In this document: piece after piece, positions 1 through 8,739 of the stretch
How positions within the stretch are numbered: position 1 is the first letter of the stretch
How the letters are laid out: the number at the start of each line of letters is the position of its first letter
Origin: Streptomyces lomondensis
GTDB taxonomy: Bacteria > Actinomycetota > Actinomycetes > Streptomycetales > Streptomycetaceae
Direction of reading: 5' to 3'
DNA length: 64,000 bases
NCBI RefSeq assembly: GCF_014651035.1
Contig: NZ_BMWC01000009.1
Coordinates: forward strand, 1-64,000
Notes under the pieces: generated by a model
Seen by the model: the letters and a program-made list of their open reading frames with translations, nothing else
Told to the model about the DNA's origin: nothing
Database searches by the model: none
Position numbers and translations under genes: made by a program

Positions 1-645
1 AGTCGTGTGCGGTCATCAGATGGCGGCGGGGCCGGAAGTGGGGTGAGATGCCGCTGAACGCGGACAGGAACCGCTGGGCTGCGCCGGTGCTGCGGAAGCC
101 CTTCATCGCCCGTTCGCACTGCCTGGTGGGCTGGTGGCTGTTCTCCGCCCGATTGTTCAGGCCCTTGCCCTGGGAGCGGTGCTCGACGGAGGGCATGACC
201 TCGCGGTGAGCGGCGCCGTATGAGCGCAGCTTGTCCGTGACGATCACCCGCGGCACCGCGCCTGCCGTCTTGAGGAGTCTGCGGAAGAATCGCTTCGCCG
301 CGGTCTTGTCCCGCCGGTTCTGCACCAGGATGTCCAGCACCATGCCGTCCTGGTCGACAGCCCGCCAGAGGTCTTCTGCTCGCCGTTGATCTTGATGAAG
401 ATCTCGTCCAGGTGCCACTTGTCACCAGGCCGGGGCTGGCGGCGGCGCAGCGAATTGGCGTAGGTCTGCCCGAACTTCATGCACCAGCGGCGGATGGTCT
501 CGTAGAAGACGATCACGCCGCGCTCAAGCATCAACTCCTCGACCTCACGGAAGCTGAGCGGGAACCGGAAGTACAGCCACACGCAGTGGGAGATCACCTC
601 GACCGGGTACCGGTGCCCCCTGTACGACGGCGACGCGCTCCCCAC
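1..645 (-). pseudogene. IS6-family transposase, frameshifted and cut by window edge
   Basis: DDE transposase of the IS6 type. The N-terminal part read from 645 carries the typical helix-turn-helix start and the first catalytic block KWHLDEIFIKI. The reading frame then breaks near 371-373: one base seems missing after the codons for GEQK, and the family sequence resumes in another frame as WRAVDQDGMVLDILVQNRRD, followed by VIVTDKLRSYGAA and the NNRAENSHQPTRQ block with the last catalytic Glu. All three acidic residues are therefore present, but not in one frame. The gene runs off the left edge. No convincing terminal inverted repeat was found on the 645-700 side. A sequencing error at the break cannot be excluded. 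Confidence 0.88.
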
Positions 646-647
646 GG

Positions 648-1301
648 ATGATCCCCCTTCACCGTGATCAACACGAAGATCATCCCACCCACTCAGCCAA
701 CGTGACAGCGCCCGCCGGAGTCATCGAGCAGCACCGGATCGATAGCCGCAAGTACCGGCGCGTCCACAACACGCTGCAGAACCTCATTTTGATCGGTTCC
801 GCGTCCACAACGGTCGTCGCGGCTCTGGACACCCCCAACCAGTACACGTGGCAGAACATCACCATCGTGTCCATCGGCTTCACCGGCACGGTGGCAGCCG
901 CCTTCACCGGCTACTACAAATACCGCGAGCGTAGCTACTCCCTACTCCAGACCGCCGACGCCATCGAGGAAGAGGCCAACGCCTTCACACTTGGCGTCGG
1001 CCCTTACAGTGATTTCGGCGAGGACCAGGAGCAGCAGGCGCTGAAGCTGTTCACCCAGCGCGTCGAGGAGCACCGCAACGAGCAGCGGCGCCGCCAGCAG
1101 CAGCTGGACCAGCCCGCCGACCAGGCCGCCCCCGGAGGAGCTCGCCGACATGGTCGCTACGCCAAGCCGCCCCCGACGTGTGAGCCTGGGGCAGATCATC
1201 GCCCTGCCCACGCGGATGGCACAGCAGCGTGGCGGAACGGTCGGTCCTTCCTCAATCGCGAGGAGGGACCACCTGGCCAGGCATGCCGGCGGCCTGCTTG
1301 A
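648..1301 (+). CDS. DUF4231-like two-helix membrane protein, probably 5'-truncated
   Basis: The first 150 residues resemble DUF4231/SLATT-type proteins: a short cytosolic start (SRKYRRVHNTLQNLI), two closely spaced membrane helices at about residues 45-65 and 72-90, then a charged helical tail rich in Gln, Arg and Glu (EEHRNEQRRRQQQLDQ). The family is found in some conflict and stress operons, but nothing here shows a function. The reading frame starts only a few bases from the transposase start on the other strand, so the native 5' end was probably lost to the insertion. After about residue 160 the composition turns to a Pro/Arg/Gly-rich string that looks like read-through in a wrong frame, so the true C-terminus is doubtful. 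Confidence 0.5.
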   Translation: MIPLHRDQHEDHPTHSANVTAPAGVIEQHRIDSRKYRRVHNTLQNLILIGSASTTVVAALDTPNQYTWQNITIVSIGFTGTVAAAFTGYYKYRERSYSLLQTADAIEEEANAFTLGVGPYSDFGEDQEQQALKLFTQRVEEHRNEQRRRQQQLDQPADQAAPGGARRHGRYAKPPPTCEPGADHRPAHADGTAAWRNGRSFLNREEGPPGQACRRPA

Positions 1302-1589
1302 GGACCGACAACGAGTCATCCTCGTGTCAGCCGCCAGGTGAGGAGCCCGACTCGTAGCGCTGGCTCAGCCGGTCATGTCCAGATCGAGCCGGCCCGGCGC
1401 CGCGCGGCGCCGACGTCTCGGGCGGTGCCGAGGATCAGTCCATGTACGCACGCGTGATGCGCCGGTCTCGCGCTCGTCCACGTCATCGGTCAGCTGATAG
1501 CTCCACCCGCCCTCTCTCAGTACCTCTCCCTCTGTCACTTCGGTGGTGAGGACCTGCCCGTGCCGGGCCGTACATCAAGATCACTGTCG
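1302..1589. other. intergenic, nothing recognised
   Basis: About 290 bases between the DUF4231-like gene and the convergent hypothetical gene. No recognisable gene, repeat or strong hairpin was seen. Confidence 0.4.
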
Positions 1590-2084
1590 TCATGGCGCAA
1601 AAGGTAGAAGGCTCTTTCCCGTAGCGTCACGTGCACGACCGAGGCCAGGCGCGCACATGCGGCGGCGGTCGAGGAGAAAGCGCATGAGGACTTCCCTCTG
1701 ACCCGGCTTCTGGGGCTGTTCCGGGGGGATGTGCGTCCAGGCGTGGGCGAGGGCTGCCTCGTGGAAGGCGGAGGCGGACTCTGCGTCGGGGGCCGCGGAC
1801 TGGACCAGGACGTGGTCCGGCTCCGGTGCTGGTGTGCGGCGGGTGGCCATGTCGTCGTCTTCGATCGGTCGGGCGGGCAGAGGGCCTGCGGTGGAGTCGG
1901 TGCAGTCGTCGCGCGGGTCGGTGAGGGCCGCGAGGATGATCTGCAGTATTTCGGCGAAGTAGGGGCCGGGGGCGGGGATTTCGATGTCGGGGTGGCGGCG
2001 GTATCCGTCGGTGACGGCTGCGGTGGTGTAGGACATGACGGCGAGGGTGGTGTCGCTGTAGGTGCGGTCGCTGTCGGCGGTCAT
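1590..2084 (-). CDS. hypothetical protein, third gene of a regulator operon
   Basis: A 164-residue protein I do not recognise. It is acidic in its first half (ending EDDDMATRR) and basic at the C-terminus, with no signal peptide or membrane helix. Its ATG follows directly after the stop codon of the upstream gene (stop at 2085-2087), so the two are very likely translationally coupled. The N-terminal stretch TTAAVTDGYRRHPDIEIPAP looks like a folded helical domain; the last 40 residues are low complexity. It probably belongs to the same function as the HTH/sigma-like protein and the Sel1-like protein before it. Confidence 0.5.
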   Translation of the reverse strand: MTADSDRTYSDTTLAVMSYTTAAVTDGYRRHPDIEIPAPGPYFAEILQIILAALTDPRDDCTDSTAGPLPARPIEDDDMATRRTPAPEPDHVLVQSAAPDAESASAFHEAALAHAWTHIPPEQPQKPGQREVLMRFLLDRRRMCAPGLGRARDATGKSLLPFAP

Positions 2085-2579
2085 CTACGCGACCATGCGC
2101 AGGACGGTGGCGGTGCTGGCCGCGCATCCATCGTCGGTGTCGGTGTCGTCGCGGGTCTGGTCGAGCCAGAAGTCGGCCGTCTGGTCGTCGCCTCGTGCCC
2201 GGTGGTGGAGGGACAGGCAGTAGCCGGCGCCGCGGTCGCCGGCTCCGGCGGCGTACTGCCACCAGTAGCGTGCTCCGTCCTGGGCGCCGGCCAGGTGCAG
2301 CAGGCAGCCCAGGATCCAGGCGCCTGCGGGGCCGGGGAGCTGTTCGGTGATGAAGTCGGTGATCTGGGGTGCGCTGGCGTGGGTCACTGCGACTTCGCAC
2401 AGGGAGCGCAGGTGCTCGGCGGCCGTGTCGTCGGCGAAGGTCTCCTCGATGAGGATGCTGGATTCGTCGGGCGGGGAGGTGGGGTCCGGGTGGGTGTCGA
2501 GGAAGGGGACCGTGTCCGCGGGGATGCGGGGGTTCTTCAGCAGGGCTGCGCGGGCGAGGAGGTCGTCGATGGCGCTCAT
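2085..2579 (-). CDS. Sel1/TPR-like hypothetical protein
   Basis: A 164-residue acidic protein starting at MSAIDDLLARAALL. The segment with ARYWWQYAAGAGD followed by GAGYCLSLHHRARGD and ADFWLDQTRD has the helix-turn-helix spacing and small/aromatic pattern of Sel1 or TPR repeats. Such proteins are often encoded next to sigma-like HTH proteins in Streptomyces, and this one lies 10 bases downstream of one. I infer a protein-protein interaction partner for that regulator; no enzyme motif is visible. Confidence 0.6.
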   Translation of the reverse strand: MSAIDDLLARAALLKNPRIPADTVPFLDTHPDPTSPPDESSILIEETFADDTAAEHLRSLCEVAVTHASAPQITDFITEQLPGPAGAWILGCLLHLAGAQDGARYWWQYAAGAGDRGAGYCLSLHHRARGDDQTADFWLDQTRDDTDTDDGCAASTATVLRMVA

Positions 2580-2589
2580 GTCGGGGTGA

Positions 2590-3390
2590 TCACTCCCGGG
2601 CTGTGGGACGGTGGTGGAGCAGTTCGAGGGCTCCTCGTGCGTGGTGGTCGAGGGTGTGGACGTGGGCCGGGGACAGGCCGGTGGCCTCCTGGACCTCGTC
2701 GGGGGTGAACTCGCATAGGTAGCGCAGGACGACGACGTCGAACTGGTCTGGCGGCAGGCGGCTGATCGCGTCGAAGAACTCGGCGACTTCACTGATCTCG
2801 ACGAATCTGGCCACCGGGTCTTCGATGCGGCTCTGGGCGACGGTCATGAACGCGGCAGGGCGCAGATCGGGGCGGCCGTCCGGGTGTCGTCTGACCCCCA
2901 GCAGCACCCGCGAGCGCAGCAGCCGCCACGCGTAGCGGGGAAGGTTCGGGCCGGCGGCCGCTTCTGCTTCGTCCCAGCCGGCCCACAGGATGTCGAATGC
3001 CTCGTCGACGATCCGCTCCGGCCGCTCGATGTGCAGCAGCGCCCGGGCGTAGGAGACGTAGTAGTGCCCCATCTTCTCGATGAAGCCGCGGTGTTCCACG
3101 GGCCGCTCCTCGGGCCCCAGCGGCCGGACGGCCGCGATGCGTTGCGTGATCCACGTGGTGGACTTGACGGCCTCGTACGCCCCTGCGGTCCACAGGCGGC
3201 ACAGGGGCCAGGGCGGCAGTCCCAGGGCGTGGACCACGCTGTAGGTGATCTCCCAGCTCGGGTAGTACTCGATGCCGCGCAGGAGAGCGGAGATGCGGGT
3301 CTTGGAGAAGCCGGTGCGCCGGGCAAGCTCGTCGAGGGTGAACCGCTCCGGGTCTGATGGAGGCTCGATTCCCTGAGAGGATCGAGTCAT
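2590..3390 (-). CDS. HTH / sigma-70 region 4-like regulator, 5' end replaced by IS3 terminus
   Basis: An N-terminal helix-turn-helix (TLDELARRTGFSKTRISALL) is followed by an all-helical middle and a C-terminal segment with the hallmarks of sigma-70 region 4: ISRLPPDQFDVVVLRYLCEF then TPDEVQEATGLSPAHVHTLDHHAR. It thus resembles the short sigma-factor-like regulators common in Streptomyces. The IS3 left end begins at 3339, so the first 17 or so residues of the open frame (MTRSSQGIEPPSDPERF) are encoded by the inverted repeat of the element, and the native start and promoter are gone. The ATG at 3388-3390 overlaps the ATG of the transposase on the other strand. Any expression now depends on an outward start from the element. 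It heads an apparent operon with the two genes downstream. Confidence 0.65.
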   Translation of the reverse strand: MTRSSQGIEPPSDPERFTLDELARRTGFSKTRISALLRGIEYYPSWEITYSVVHALGLPPWPLCRLWTAGAYEAVKSTTWITQRIAAVRPLGPEERPVEHRGFIEKMGHYYVSYARALLHIERPERIVDEAFDILWAGWDEAEAAAGPNLPRYAWRLLRSRVLLGVRRHPDGRPDLRPAAFMTVAQSRIEDPVARFVEISEVAEFFDAISRLPPDQFDVVVLRYLCEFTPDEVQEATGLSPAHVHTLDHHARGALELLHHRPTARE

Positions 3391-3715
3391 GGCACGTCCG
3401 TCCCCCTATCCTGCTGAGCTTCGTGAGCGTGCGGTGCGCATGGTCGCGGAGATCCGTCCCAACTACCCAACCGAGTGGGCGGCGATGAAGGCGGTCGCCG
3501 CAAAGCTGGGGATCGGTGCGGCGGAGACGGTGCGGACCTGGGTCCGCAAATCCCAGGTCGACGCCGGTCAGCGGCCCGGCGTCACCTCCGACGAGGCTGC
3601 GGAAATCAAGCGGCTGCGGGCCGAGAACGCCGAGCTGCGGCGGGCCAACGAGATCTTGAAGGCGGCGTCGGCTTTCTTCGCGGCCGAGCTCGACCGGCCG
3701 TCGAAGCGCTCGTAG
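3389..3715 (+). CDS. IS3 OrfA transposase subunit
   Basis: A 108-residue OrfA beginning MARPSPYPAELRERAVRMV, the usual opening of actinobacterial IS3 proteins. A helix-turn-helix occupies residues 10-60, and a leucine-zipper-like coiled coil (EIKRLRAENAELRRANEIL) lies at about 70-90, which in the family drives multimerisation. It ends at 3713-3715 inside OrfB sequence, where IS3 elements use -1 programmed frameshifting to make the OrfAB fusion transposase. Confidence 0.9.
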   Translation: MARPSPYPAELRERAVRMVAEIRPNYPTEWAAMKAVAAKLGIGAAETVRTWVRKSQVDAGQRPGVTSDEAAEIKRLRAENAELRRANEILKAASAFFAAELDRPSKRS

Positions 3716-4464
3716 CGTTCATCGACGCACACCGCCAGGTGTTCGGAGTCGAGCCGATCTGCCGAGTCCTGACCGGCCACGGACTGAAGATCGCAACGAG
3801 CACCTACTACGCCGCCAAGAAGCGCACCCCCAGCGTCCGGTCGCTCCGTGACGCGGAGCTGAAGAAGCAGATCAGCCGCGTCCACTCGGACAACTTCGGC
3901 GTCTACGGGGTGCGGAAGGTCTGGCGGCAGCTGCACCGCGAAGGCATACCAGTGGCCCGCTGCACCGTCGCCAGGCTGATGCGCGACCTCGGCCTCCAGG
4001 GCGCCCGACGTGGGAAGAAGATCCGCACCACGATCCGGGACGACGGCCGGGAGAGGGCTGGTGACCTGCTCAGGCGCGACTTCACCGCGTCCCGTCCGAA
4101 CGAGCGGTGGGTGGCTGATTTCACCTATGTCGCCACCTGGTCCGGGATCGTCTACGTCGCGTTCGTCGTGGACGTGTTCTCCCGGGCGATCGTGGGCTGG
4201 TCCGCTGCAACCAGCAAGCGGGCCAAGCTCGTCCTCGACGCCCTCGACATGGCCTTGTGGCGCCGCGACCGCGCCGGAACTCCCGCTGGACCGGGGCTGG
4301 TTCACCATTCGGACGCGGGCAGTCAATACACGTCTTTCGCGTTCACTGCCCATCTCCTCGAGGCCGGCATCGATGCCTCGATCGGAGACATCCCACCCCA
4401 CGAGCACGAGACCAGCTACTACGCTCAACAGCAGCCCCAACCGGCGGCTGGAGTCAACGCATAG
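3697..4464 (+). pseudogene. IS3 OrfB transposase with in-frame deletion of the catalytic Glu region
   Basis: The OrfB frame, reached by -1 shift from OrfA, has the rve integrase core: RPNERWVADFTYVAT with the first Asp and LVHHSDAGSQYTS with the second Asp. After EAGIDASIG the usual GDALDNALAE segment with the third catalytic residue (Glu) is missing. The sequence jumps directly to DIPPHEHETSYYAQQ, the normal C-terminal tail. About 55-60 residues are lost in frame, probably by recombination between two short copies encoding an SIG/EIG-like motif. The protein lacks a complete DDE triad and is presumably inactive. Confidence 0.88.
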
Positions 4465-4539
4465 AGCCTCCACCGATCCCTGAGCGATTCAGAATCCGTC
4501 GATACGCTCGACGCCCACGTCACCCACGGCAACCTTGAC

Positions 4540-4735
4540 ACCGGCCTCCGAAACGACGGTCGCGTCGCCGCACATCACTGGTCTGCTTCTTGGTGTTGAT
4601 GACCGCGCCCAGCCGCTCGCGGGTGCGAGCGCCGACCAGCGCACGAAGTCCTCGTCCTGTGCGGCCACCCAGGCGACAGCCAGCTGGGCAGCGGTGCACT
4701 GCTTCGCCTCGGTGGCTGTGTCAGTCCCAGCGGAG
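4540..4735 (-). pseudogene. aldo/keto reductase C-terminal scrap
   Basis: On the minus strand the segment KQCTAAQLAVAWVAAQDEDF matches the conserved C-terminal helix of aldo/keto reductases (CTPAQLALAWVLAQG..). After one frame change it continues as LVGARTRERLGAVI, the family's NADPH-binding C-terminal motif. Nothing of the barrel upstream remains, and the sequence on the other side runs into the IS3 right end. This is a decayed fragment. Confidence 0.6.
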
Positions 4736-4787
4736 TCGTTTGGAGGTGACGTTGGGAGTCGTTGCGCGGCGCTCATCATGATCAATG

Positions 4788-5976
4788 TCAGTGACGTTCG
4801 ATGCCGTTCGCGTGCCGGCGGCAGGACCTGTGCCCGGTGAATCCGCTCAGGCGCAGTAGCGGGGCAGCCAGTAGGCACAGGGCGGCTGCGAGCGCCGCGA
4901 CGGCAGTCATGGCTCCCCGTAGCCCTGTGGCTTCGGCCCAGAGACCGACGTAGACGGGGCCGAGGAGGAAGCCCAGGTAGGAAATGGTGGTGATGACGGA
5001 CGTCGCGCGGCCTCGGTGGGACTCTTTGACGTTGCGCGACATGATGCCCAGGAGAGCGGGGAAGAGCACGGCGGTTCCGGCGCCGGCGGTCACCAGTCCC
5101 AGGATGACGACAGACAGCGTGGGGGCGGCGGCGATGGTGAGTGTCCCGCAGGCCGCGGCGAGCGAGCCCACCACGATCACGGACTGGGCGTGGGTGGCCT
5201 TCAGTGCTCCGGCCGCGAACCGTGTGATGGCGACCGTTCCCGCGAAGACGGCGGGTGCCACTGAGGAGAGCCCGGATCCGGCGTGCAGCTCGTCCTGGGC
5301 GAAGACGGCGCTCCAGCTCTGGTGGGCGTTCTCGCTGGCGAAGGCCAGCGCCCCTAAGGCCCCCGACGGGCAGGAGCGGGAAGATGCCGAAGCGGCCTGC
5401 CGGGGGCGCTGTCAGCGCGGTGTCGTCGCTGCTCGCGAGGCGGTGGGCAGGCGGCGTCGTGAGTGTGACGGCGCCAGCGGTCAGGCAGAGAGCGGCGACG
5501 CCGAGGAAGGGCACGGTGAGCGGCCAGGCGGCGGCTGCCGCGGCGCCGGTGCCGAGGCTGGTGAGGACCACGAGCGTGGAGAACGTGCCGTGGGCACGGA
5601 CGATGACCGGGCGTCCCGTGTCCTTCTCGGCTCGTCCCGCCACCGCGTTCATGGTCACGTCGGCCGCGCCGCTGGAGGCACCGGCGATGGTGAGCCCGAC
5701 GCACAGGCTTGGAAGGCTCACGGCCGTCAGCGCCAGGGCGACTCCGATGATGCCCAGCAGCCCAATCGCCCCTGCGGCGATCCTCAGCCCCCAGCGATCG
5801 AGTGCTCTGCCCGCCAGCAGCATGGCGGGCAGAGCACCGGCGCCCACGAAGAGCAGGGCGAAACCGAGCTGCCCGTCGCTGACCTGGGCTTGGTCCTGCA
5901 CTCGGGGTACGGAGGCTCCCCACACCCCCCAGAACGAGCCGAAGGCCCCGAAGGCGGCGAACGCAGAGACGGCCAA
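4788..5976 (-). pseudogene. MFS transporter broken by a one-base insertion
   Basis: A 12-helix major facilitator sequence. The N-terminal half (FWGVWGASVPRVQDQAQVSD, then GRALDRWGLRIAAGAIGLLG) is open from 5976 to about 5360. The C-terminal half (SENAHQSWSAVFAQDELHA onward to the stop at 4788) is in another frame. The join is at a run of five C on the plus strand (5360-5364); with four C the frame would read PVGALGALAFASEN, as expected. The start is uncertain: TTG at 5976 is the first plausible codon, and an AAGGAG lies about 20 bases upstream of it. Family members export drugs or sugars; the substrate is unknown. Confidence 0.8.
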
Positions 5977-6168
5977 GCGGCGTGAACTGATAACGACTCC
6001 TTGGACGCTGACATGGCGAACGCGGTCAGATGGCGACTCCCACGGTCACGTCGATACGACTCCCGCAGTCACGTGCATAGCCGCCTCGGTTACCCGGCGC
6101 AGAGCAATAGTCGAGACCTGTGGATGGTCGTGTCGCTGGGTCCTGAGGCGTGCTCGATCCGGGACTCG

Positions 6169-6894
6169 TCATACCGGCGCGGCGGAGTGCGGATCGTCCC
6201 AGGGCTTCGCCATCAGCGCGGTTACCAGTTCGTCCAACCCGTTGAACCGCCAGTCGAACGCATCGGAGCTCGTCGGGGGATCCCCGACCGGTCGCTGGAC
6301 GTAGGCGGTCCGCATGCCCTTCGCCTGAGCTCCGCGGAGGTCCCAGGCGTGGGCGGCCACCATGAGCACGCGTTCTGGTGGACACCCGGCGGTGTCGATG
6401 GCGAACTGGTAGACCTCCGGCGTCGGCTTGTAGGCCAGGACGGCTTCGCTGGACAAGGCCTGGTGCCAGCGCAGCCCGGCATGTGCGTTGAGTCGCAGCA
6501 GAGCGGTGCGGCTGGCGTTGGAGAGTCCAAGCACGGGGAAGTACTGCGCGAGCCGCTCGAGAGCGGCGACAGAGTCGCTCCAGGGGGGAAGGCGCTGACC
6601 TGCTGTGGCCAGTCGGCCGATGATTGCCGGATCGGCGAGTCCGGCATGGTCGGCCACCCGTTGAGCAGCCTCTCCGTCGATGATCTCGGTGTTGACGTAC
6701 GCGCGGTGTCCTTGCGCGATGCGTTGCTGCTCGAACTCGACATGCTGCTGCCACACGGTGAGCAGTTCGTCGACGGGCGCATCGTCGGACGCGGGCACCG
6801 CGGCGCGGATTTCCGCTCGAAGCCCGCTGGGTTCGTCAACCAGTGTTCCGAGGACGTCGAAGACGACGACCTCGATGTCGCGGATCTCGGCCAT
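6169..6894 (-). CDS. haloacid dehalogenase type II-like HAD hydrolase
   Basis: A 241-residue HAD-superfamily protein. Motif I is VVFDVLGTLVDE with the nucleophilic Asp, motif II GLSNASRTALL, motif III the Lys of YKPTPEVYQF, and motif IV lies in the VLMVAAHAWDLRGAQAKG block, typical of L-2-haloacid dehalogenase-like proteins (VAAHxWDxxGA). The ATG at 6894 is chosen because CAGGAGA stands just upstream; an open extension to 6954 has no ribosome site. It stands alone between the broken MFS gene and the ABATE-domain relic. The family hydrolyses 2-haloacids or phosphoesters; the substrate here is not known. A second, different HAD type II gene occurs at 54653. Confidence 0.85.
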   Translation of the reverse strand: MAEIRDIEVVVFDVLGTLVDEPSGLRAEIRAAVPASDDAPVDELLTVWQQHVEFEQQRIAQGHRAYVNTEIIDGEAAQRVADHAGLADPAIIGRLATAGQRLPPWSDSVAALERLAQYFPVLGLSNASRTALLRLNAHAGLRWHQALSSEAVLAYKPTPEVYQFAIDTAGCPPERVLMVAAHAWDLRGAQAKGMRTAYVQRPVGDPPTSSDAFDWRFNGLDELVTALMAKPWDDPHSAAPV

Positions 6895-6987
6895 GCATTC
6901 TCCTGTTCGCCCTGGTGTCACCGGTTCAGCAGGCGACGATGTTGCTGTCGGCATCGTCGCCGTTCAAGATGGTGACGCATTTTCACG

Positions 6988-7419
6988 GTGGTGAGCGGTA
7001 GCCCAGCCCTAGATCTGGTCGGCACCGTGGGGTCTCGTCGGGACGAGCCCATCGACCTCCTGGCCACGCCTGCGGACCTCGAGGCGGTGGGGGGCGAGTG
7101 TGACGGGTTCCCCGATCGTGTCACCGCCGACCTGGCAACCTTCGAGTCGGCGCTGTCACCGCGAGAAGCGATCTACCGGCTTGCTCGCGGTCGCGTGCTG
7201 GATCGGCCCTTCGATCCGGGCAGCCTCCAGATCGTCAACGACACGGCCGCCGGGCCGGTGCCCACGGTCAAGCTCAGCGACGCAGGGCTTGATCTCCCTG
7301 ATCCGCAGGGAACTGCATACCGACGTCACCTACGGGACTTCCTCGCCGAGCCCGCGGTCGCCCACCTCGCCGACCTCGTCGCACAGGGACGCACGGAATC
7401 GGCCGGAAAAGGCCGCTGA
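6988..7419 (+). pseudogene. ABATE-domain (CGNR family) regulator remnant
   Basis: The sequence SPALDLVGTVGSRRDEPIDL, then the block LSPREAIYRLARGRV and the following DPGSLQIVNDTAAGP, match the N-terminal ABATE domain of CGNR zinc-finger proteins (putative stress-response regulators). The C-terminal CGNR zinc finger that should follow is absent: after AAGPVPTVKLSDAGL the frame continues with an unrelated tail. The gene is therefore truncated. It ends 55 bases before the MFS gene and may once have regulated it. Confidence 0.6.
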
Positions 7420-7474
7420 CAGCACTGCGGAGCGAGCAGGAGAGGAACCGACGACCGTCGAAAGGGACCGTACG

Positions 7475-8722
7475 ATGCCCGCCAGGCCGACCGGACCACC
7501 CACCGTCGACCGGTCAGAGGAAGCGGAACGCCTGTGGACCGACCGGCGCTGGCTGCTGTACACCGCCGCCGCGGCCTCAGCACGCCTGCCCGCCACCATG
7601 CTGCCGCTGGGCCTGGTGTTGGCGGGGCAGTCCGCCACCGGCTCCTTCACCGCAGGCAGTGTGCTGGCCGGCGCCTACGCAGGCGCCGCCGCCCTGACCG
7701 CGCCCTGGCGCGGTCGGCGACTCGACCGCACAACCCTGCCGGACGGACTCACCCTTCCGCTGATCGGCGGGGCCCTGATGCTGGCCGCCGTCGTCGCTGC
7801 ACTGGCCGTCCGTGCACCCGTGGCAGTCCTGGCCGCGGCAGCGGCCGCCGCCGCGGTAGCCACGGCCGGAGCACCGGGAGGAATGCGGAGCCTGCTGCCG
7901 GTGCTGTGGGGCGAGCGGACCTCGACCCGCGCCTTCGCCGGGGACTCCGCCATCACCGAGATCACCTGGGTGGCCGGCCCCGCCCTTACCGCCGTCCTGG
8001 CCACCGGCCTCGGCACCACCGCTCCGATCGCCTGCGCGGCCCTCTTCTGGGCGACGGCCTGCCTGCTGGTGCGGCGCATCCCCGGCCGCCGCACACCCCC
8101 GATGTCCCCGGCGGCACGCCAGAACACCGTGGGGCTGGTGCGGGCCGTGCTGCCCCTGCTGGTGCTGAACCTCAGCGTCGGGGTCAACCTGGGGACCCTG
8201 GACGTCGCCCTGCCCGCTCTGCTGCACGACCGCGGTGAGGCACCCGCCGGCAGCGGTCTGCTCATCGCGGCGCTGTCCCTGACCAGCGCGGCCACCGTCC
8301 TGCTGCTGACCGTGCCAGCTGCGGAGCGCTACCTCGCCCGGGGCGCGGAGGCCCGCAGGTCGGTGCTCTGCCACGCCTGTTACGGGCTGGCGTTCCTGGC
8401 CCTGGTCACGCTCCCGCCGTACGCCGGTGTACTGGTGGTCGTCATGGCCGCCGGCTGCTTCCTCGGCCCCGCGGTCAGCTTCACCTTCGCCCTCGTCCCG
8501 CGACGAGTCGCCCCCGACCGGCACAGTGAGGCCTTTGCCCTGTTCATGTCCACCAACGCCGTGGGCACGGCGGCCGGCACCCTGACCGCCGGCCTCTTGA
8601 CGGAACACCTCTCCATCTCCTTCGCCCTGCTGGTGGCGGCCCTCCCGCTACCGGCCGCCCTCGCGGCCGCCCCCGCCCTGCGCCGCTCCCGCCCTTCTCA
8701 CCTGCCTGGCGGAACCCCGTGA
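7475..8722 (+). CDS. MFS transporter
   Basis: A 415-residue major facilitator with about 12 hydrophobic helices and a short charged N-terminus (RSEEAERLWTDRRW). It resembles small drug/metabolite exporters of the kind found in Streptomyces arms. The ATG at 7475 has AAAGGGA seven bases upstream; a long in-frame extension to 7100 is Ser/Arg-rich and is rejected. It lies directly downstream of the ABATE remnant. Its last bases overlap the decayed end of the tap relic on the opposite strand, so its 3' end may have been formed by the same rearrangement (the tail ends SRPSHLPGGTP). Confidence 0.82.
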   Translation: MPARPTGPPTVDRSEEAERLWTDRRWLLYTAAAASARLPATMLPLGLVLAGQSATGSFTAGSVLAGAYAGAAALTAPWRGRRLDRTTLPDGLTLPLIGGALMLAAVVAALAVRAPVAVLAAAAAAAAVATAGAPGGMRSLLPVLWGERTSTRAFAGDSAITEITWVAGPALTAVLATGLGTTAPIACAALFWATACLLVRRIPGRRTPPMSPAARQNTVGLVRAVLPLLVLNLSVGVNLGTLDVALPALLHDRGEAPAGSGLLIAALSLTSAATVLLLTVPAAERYLARGAEARRSVLCHACYGLAFLALVTLPPYAGVLVVVMAAGCFLGPAVSFTFALVPRRVAPDRHSEAFALFMSTNAVGTAAGTLTAGLLTEHLSISFALLVAALPLPAALAAAPALRRSRPSHLPGGTP

Positions 8723-8739
8723 AGGTTCATCGCGACAGG

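Larger units (their letters stand above)
3339..4491 (+). mobile_element. IS3-family insertion sequence, defective
   Basis: The element is bounded by imperfect inverted repeats of 31 bases at 3339-3369 and 4461-4491 (24 of 31 positions match; both end TGAA..). It encodes OrfA and an OrfB in the -1 frame, the normal IS3 arrangement. The bases just outside the ends (ggg on the left, gaa on the right) do not form a target duplication, so the two flanks were probably not neighbours when the element inserted. OrfB carries an internal deletion, so the copy cannot move by itself. The left end has become the 5' end of a host regulator gene. Confidence 0.88.

Noticed and set aside
1627..2400. 257-codon Arg/Pro/His-rich frame on the minus strand
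   Set aside because: Shadow of the two coupled hypothetical genes; composition typical of out-of-frame GC-rich DNA.
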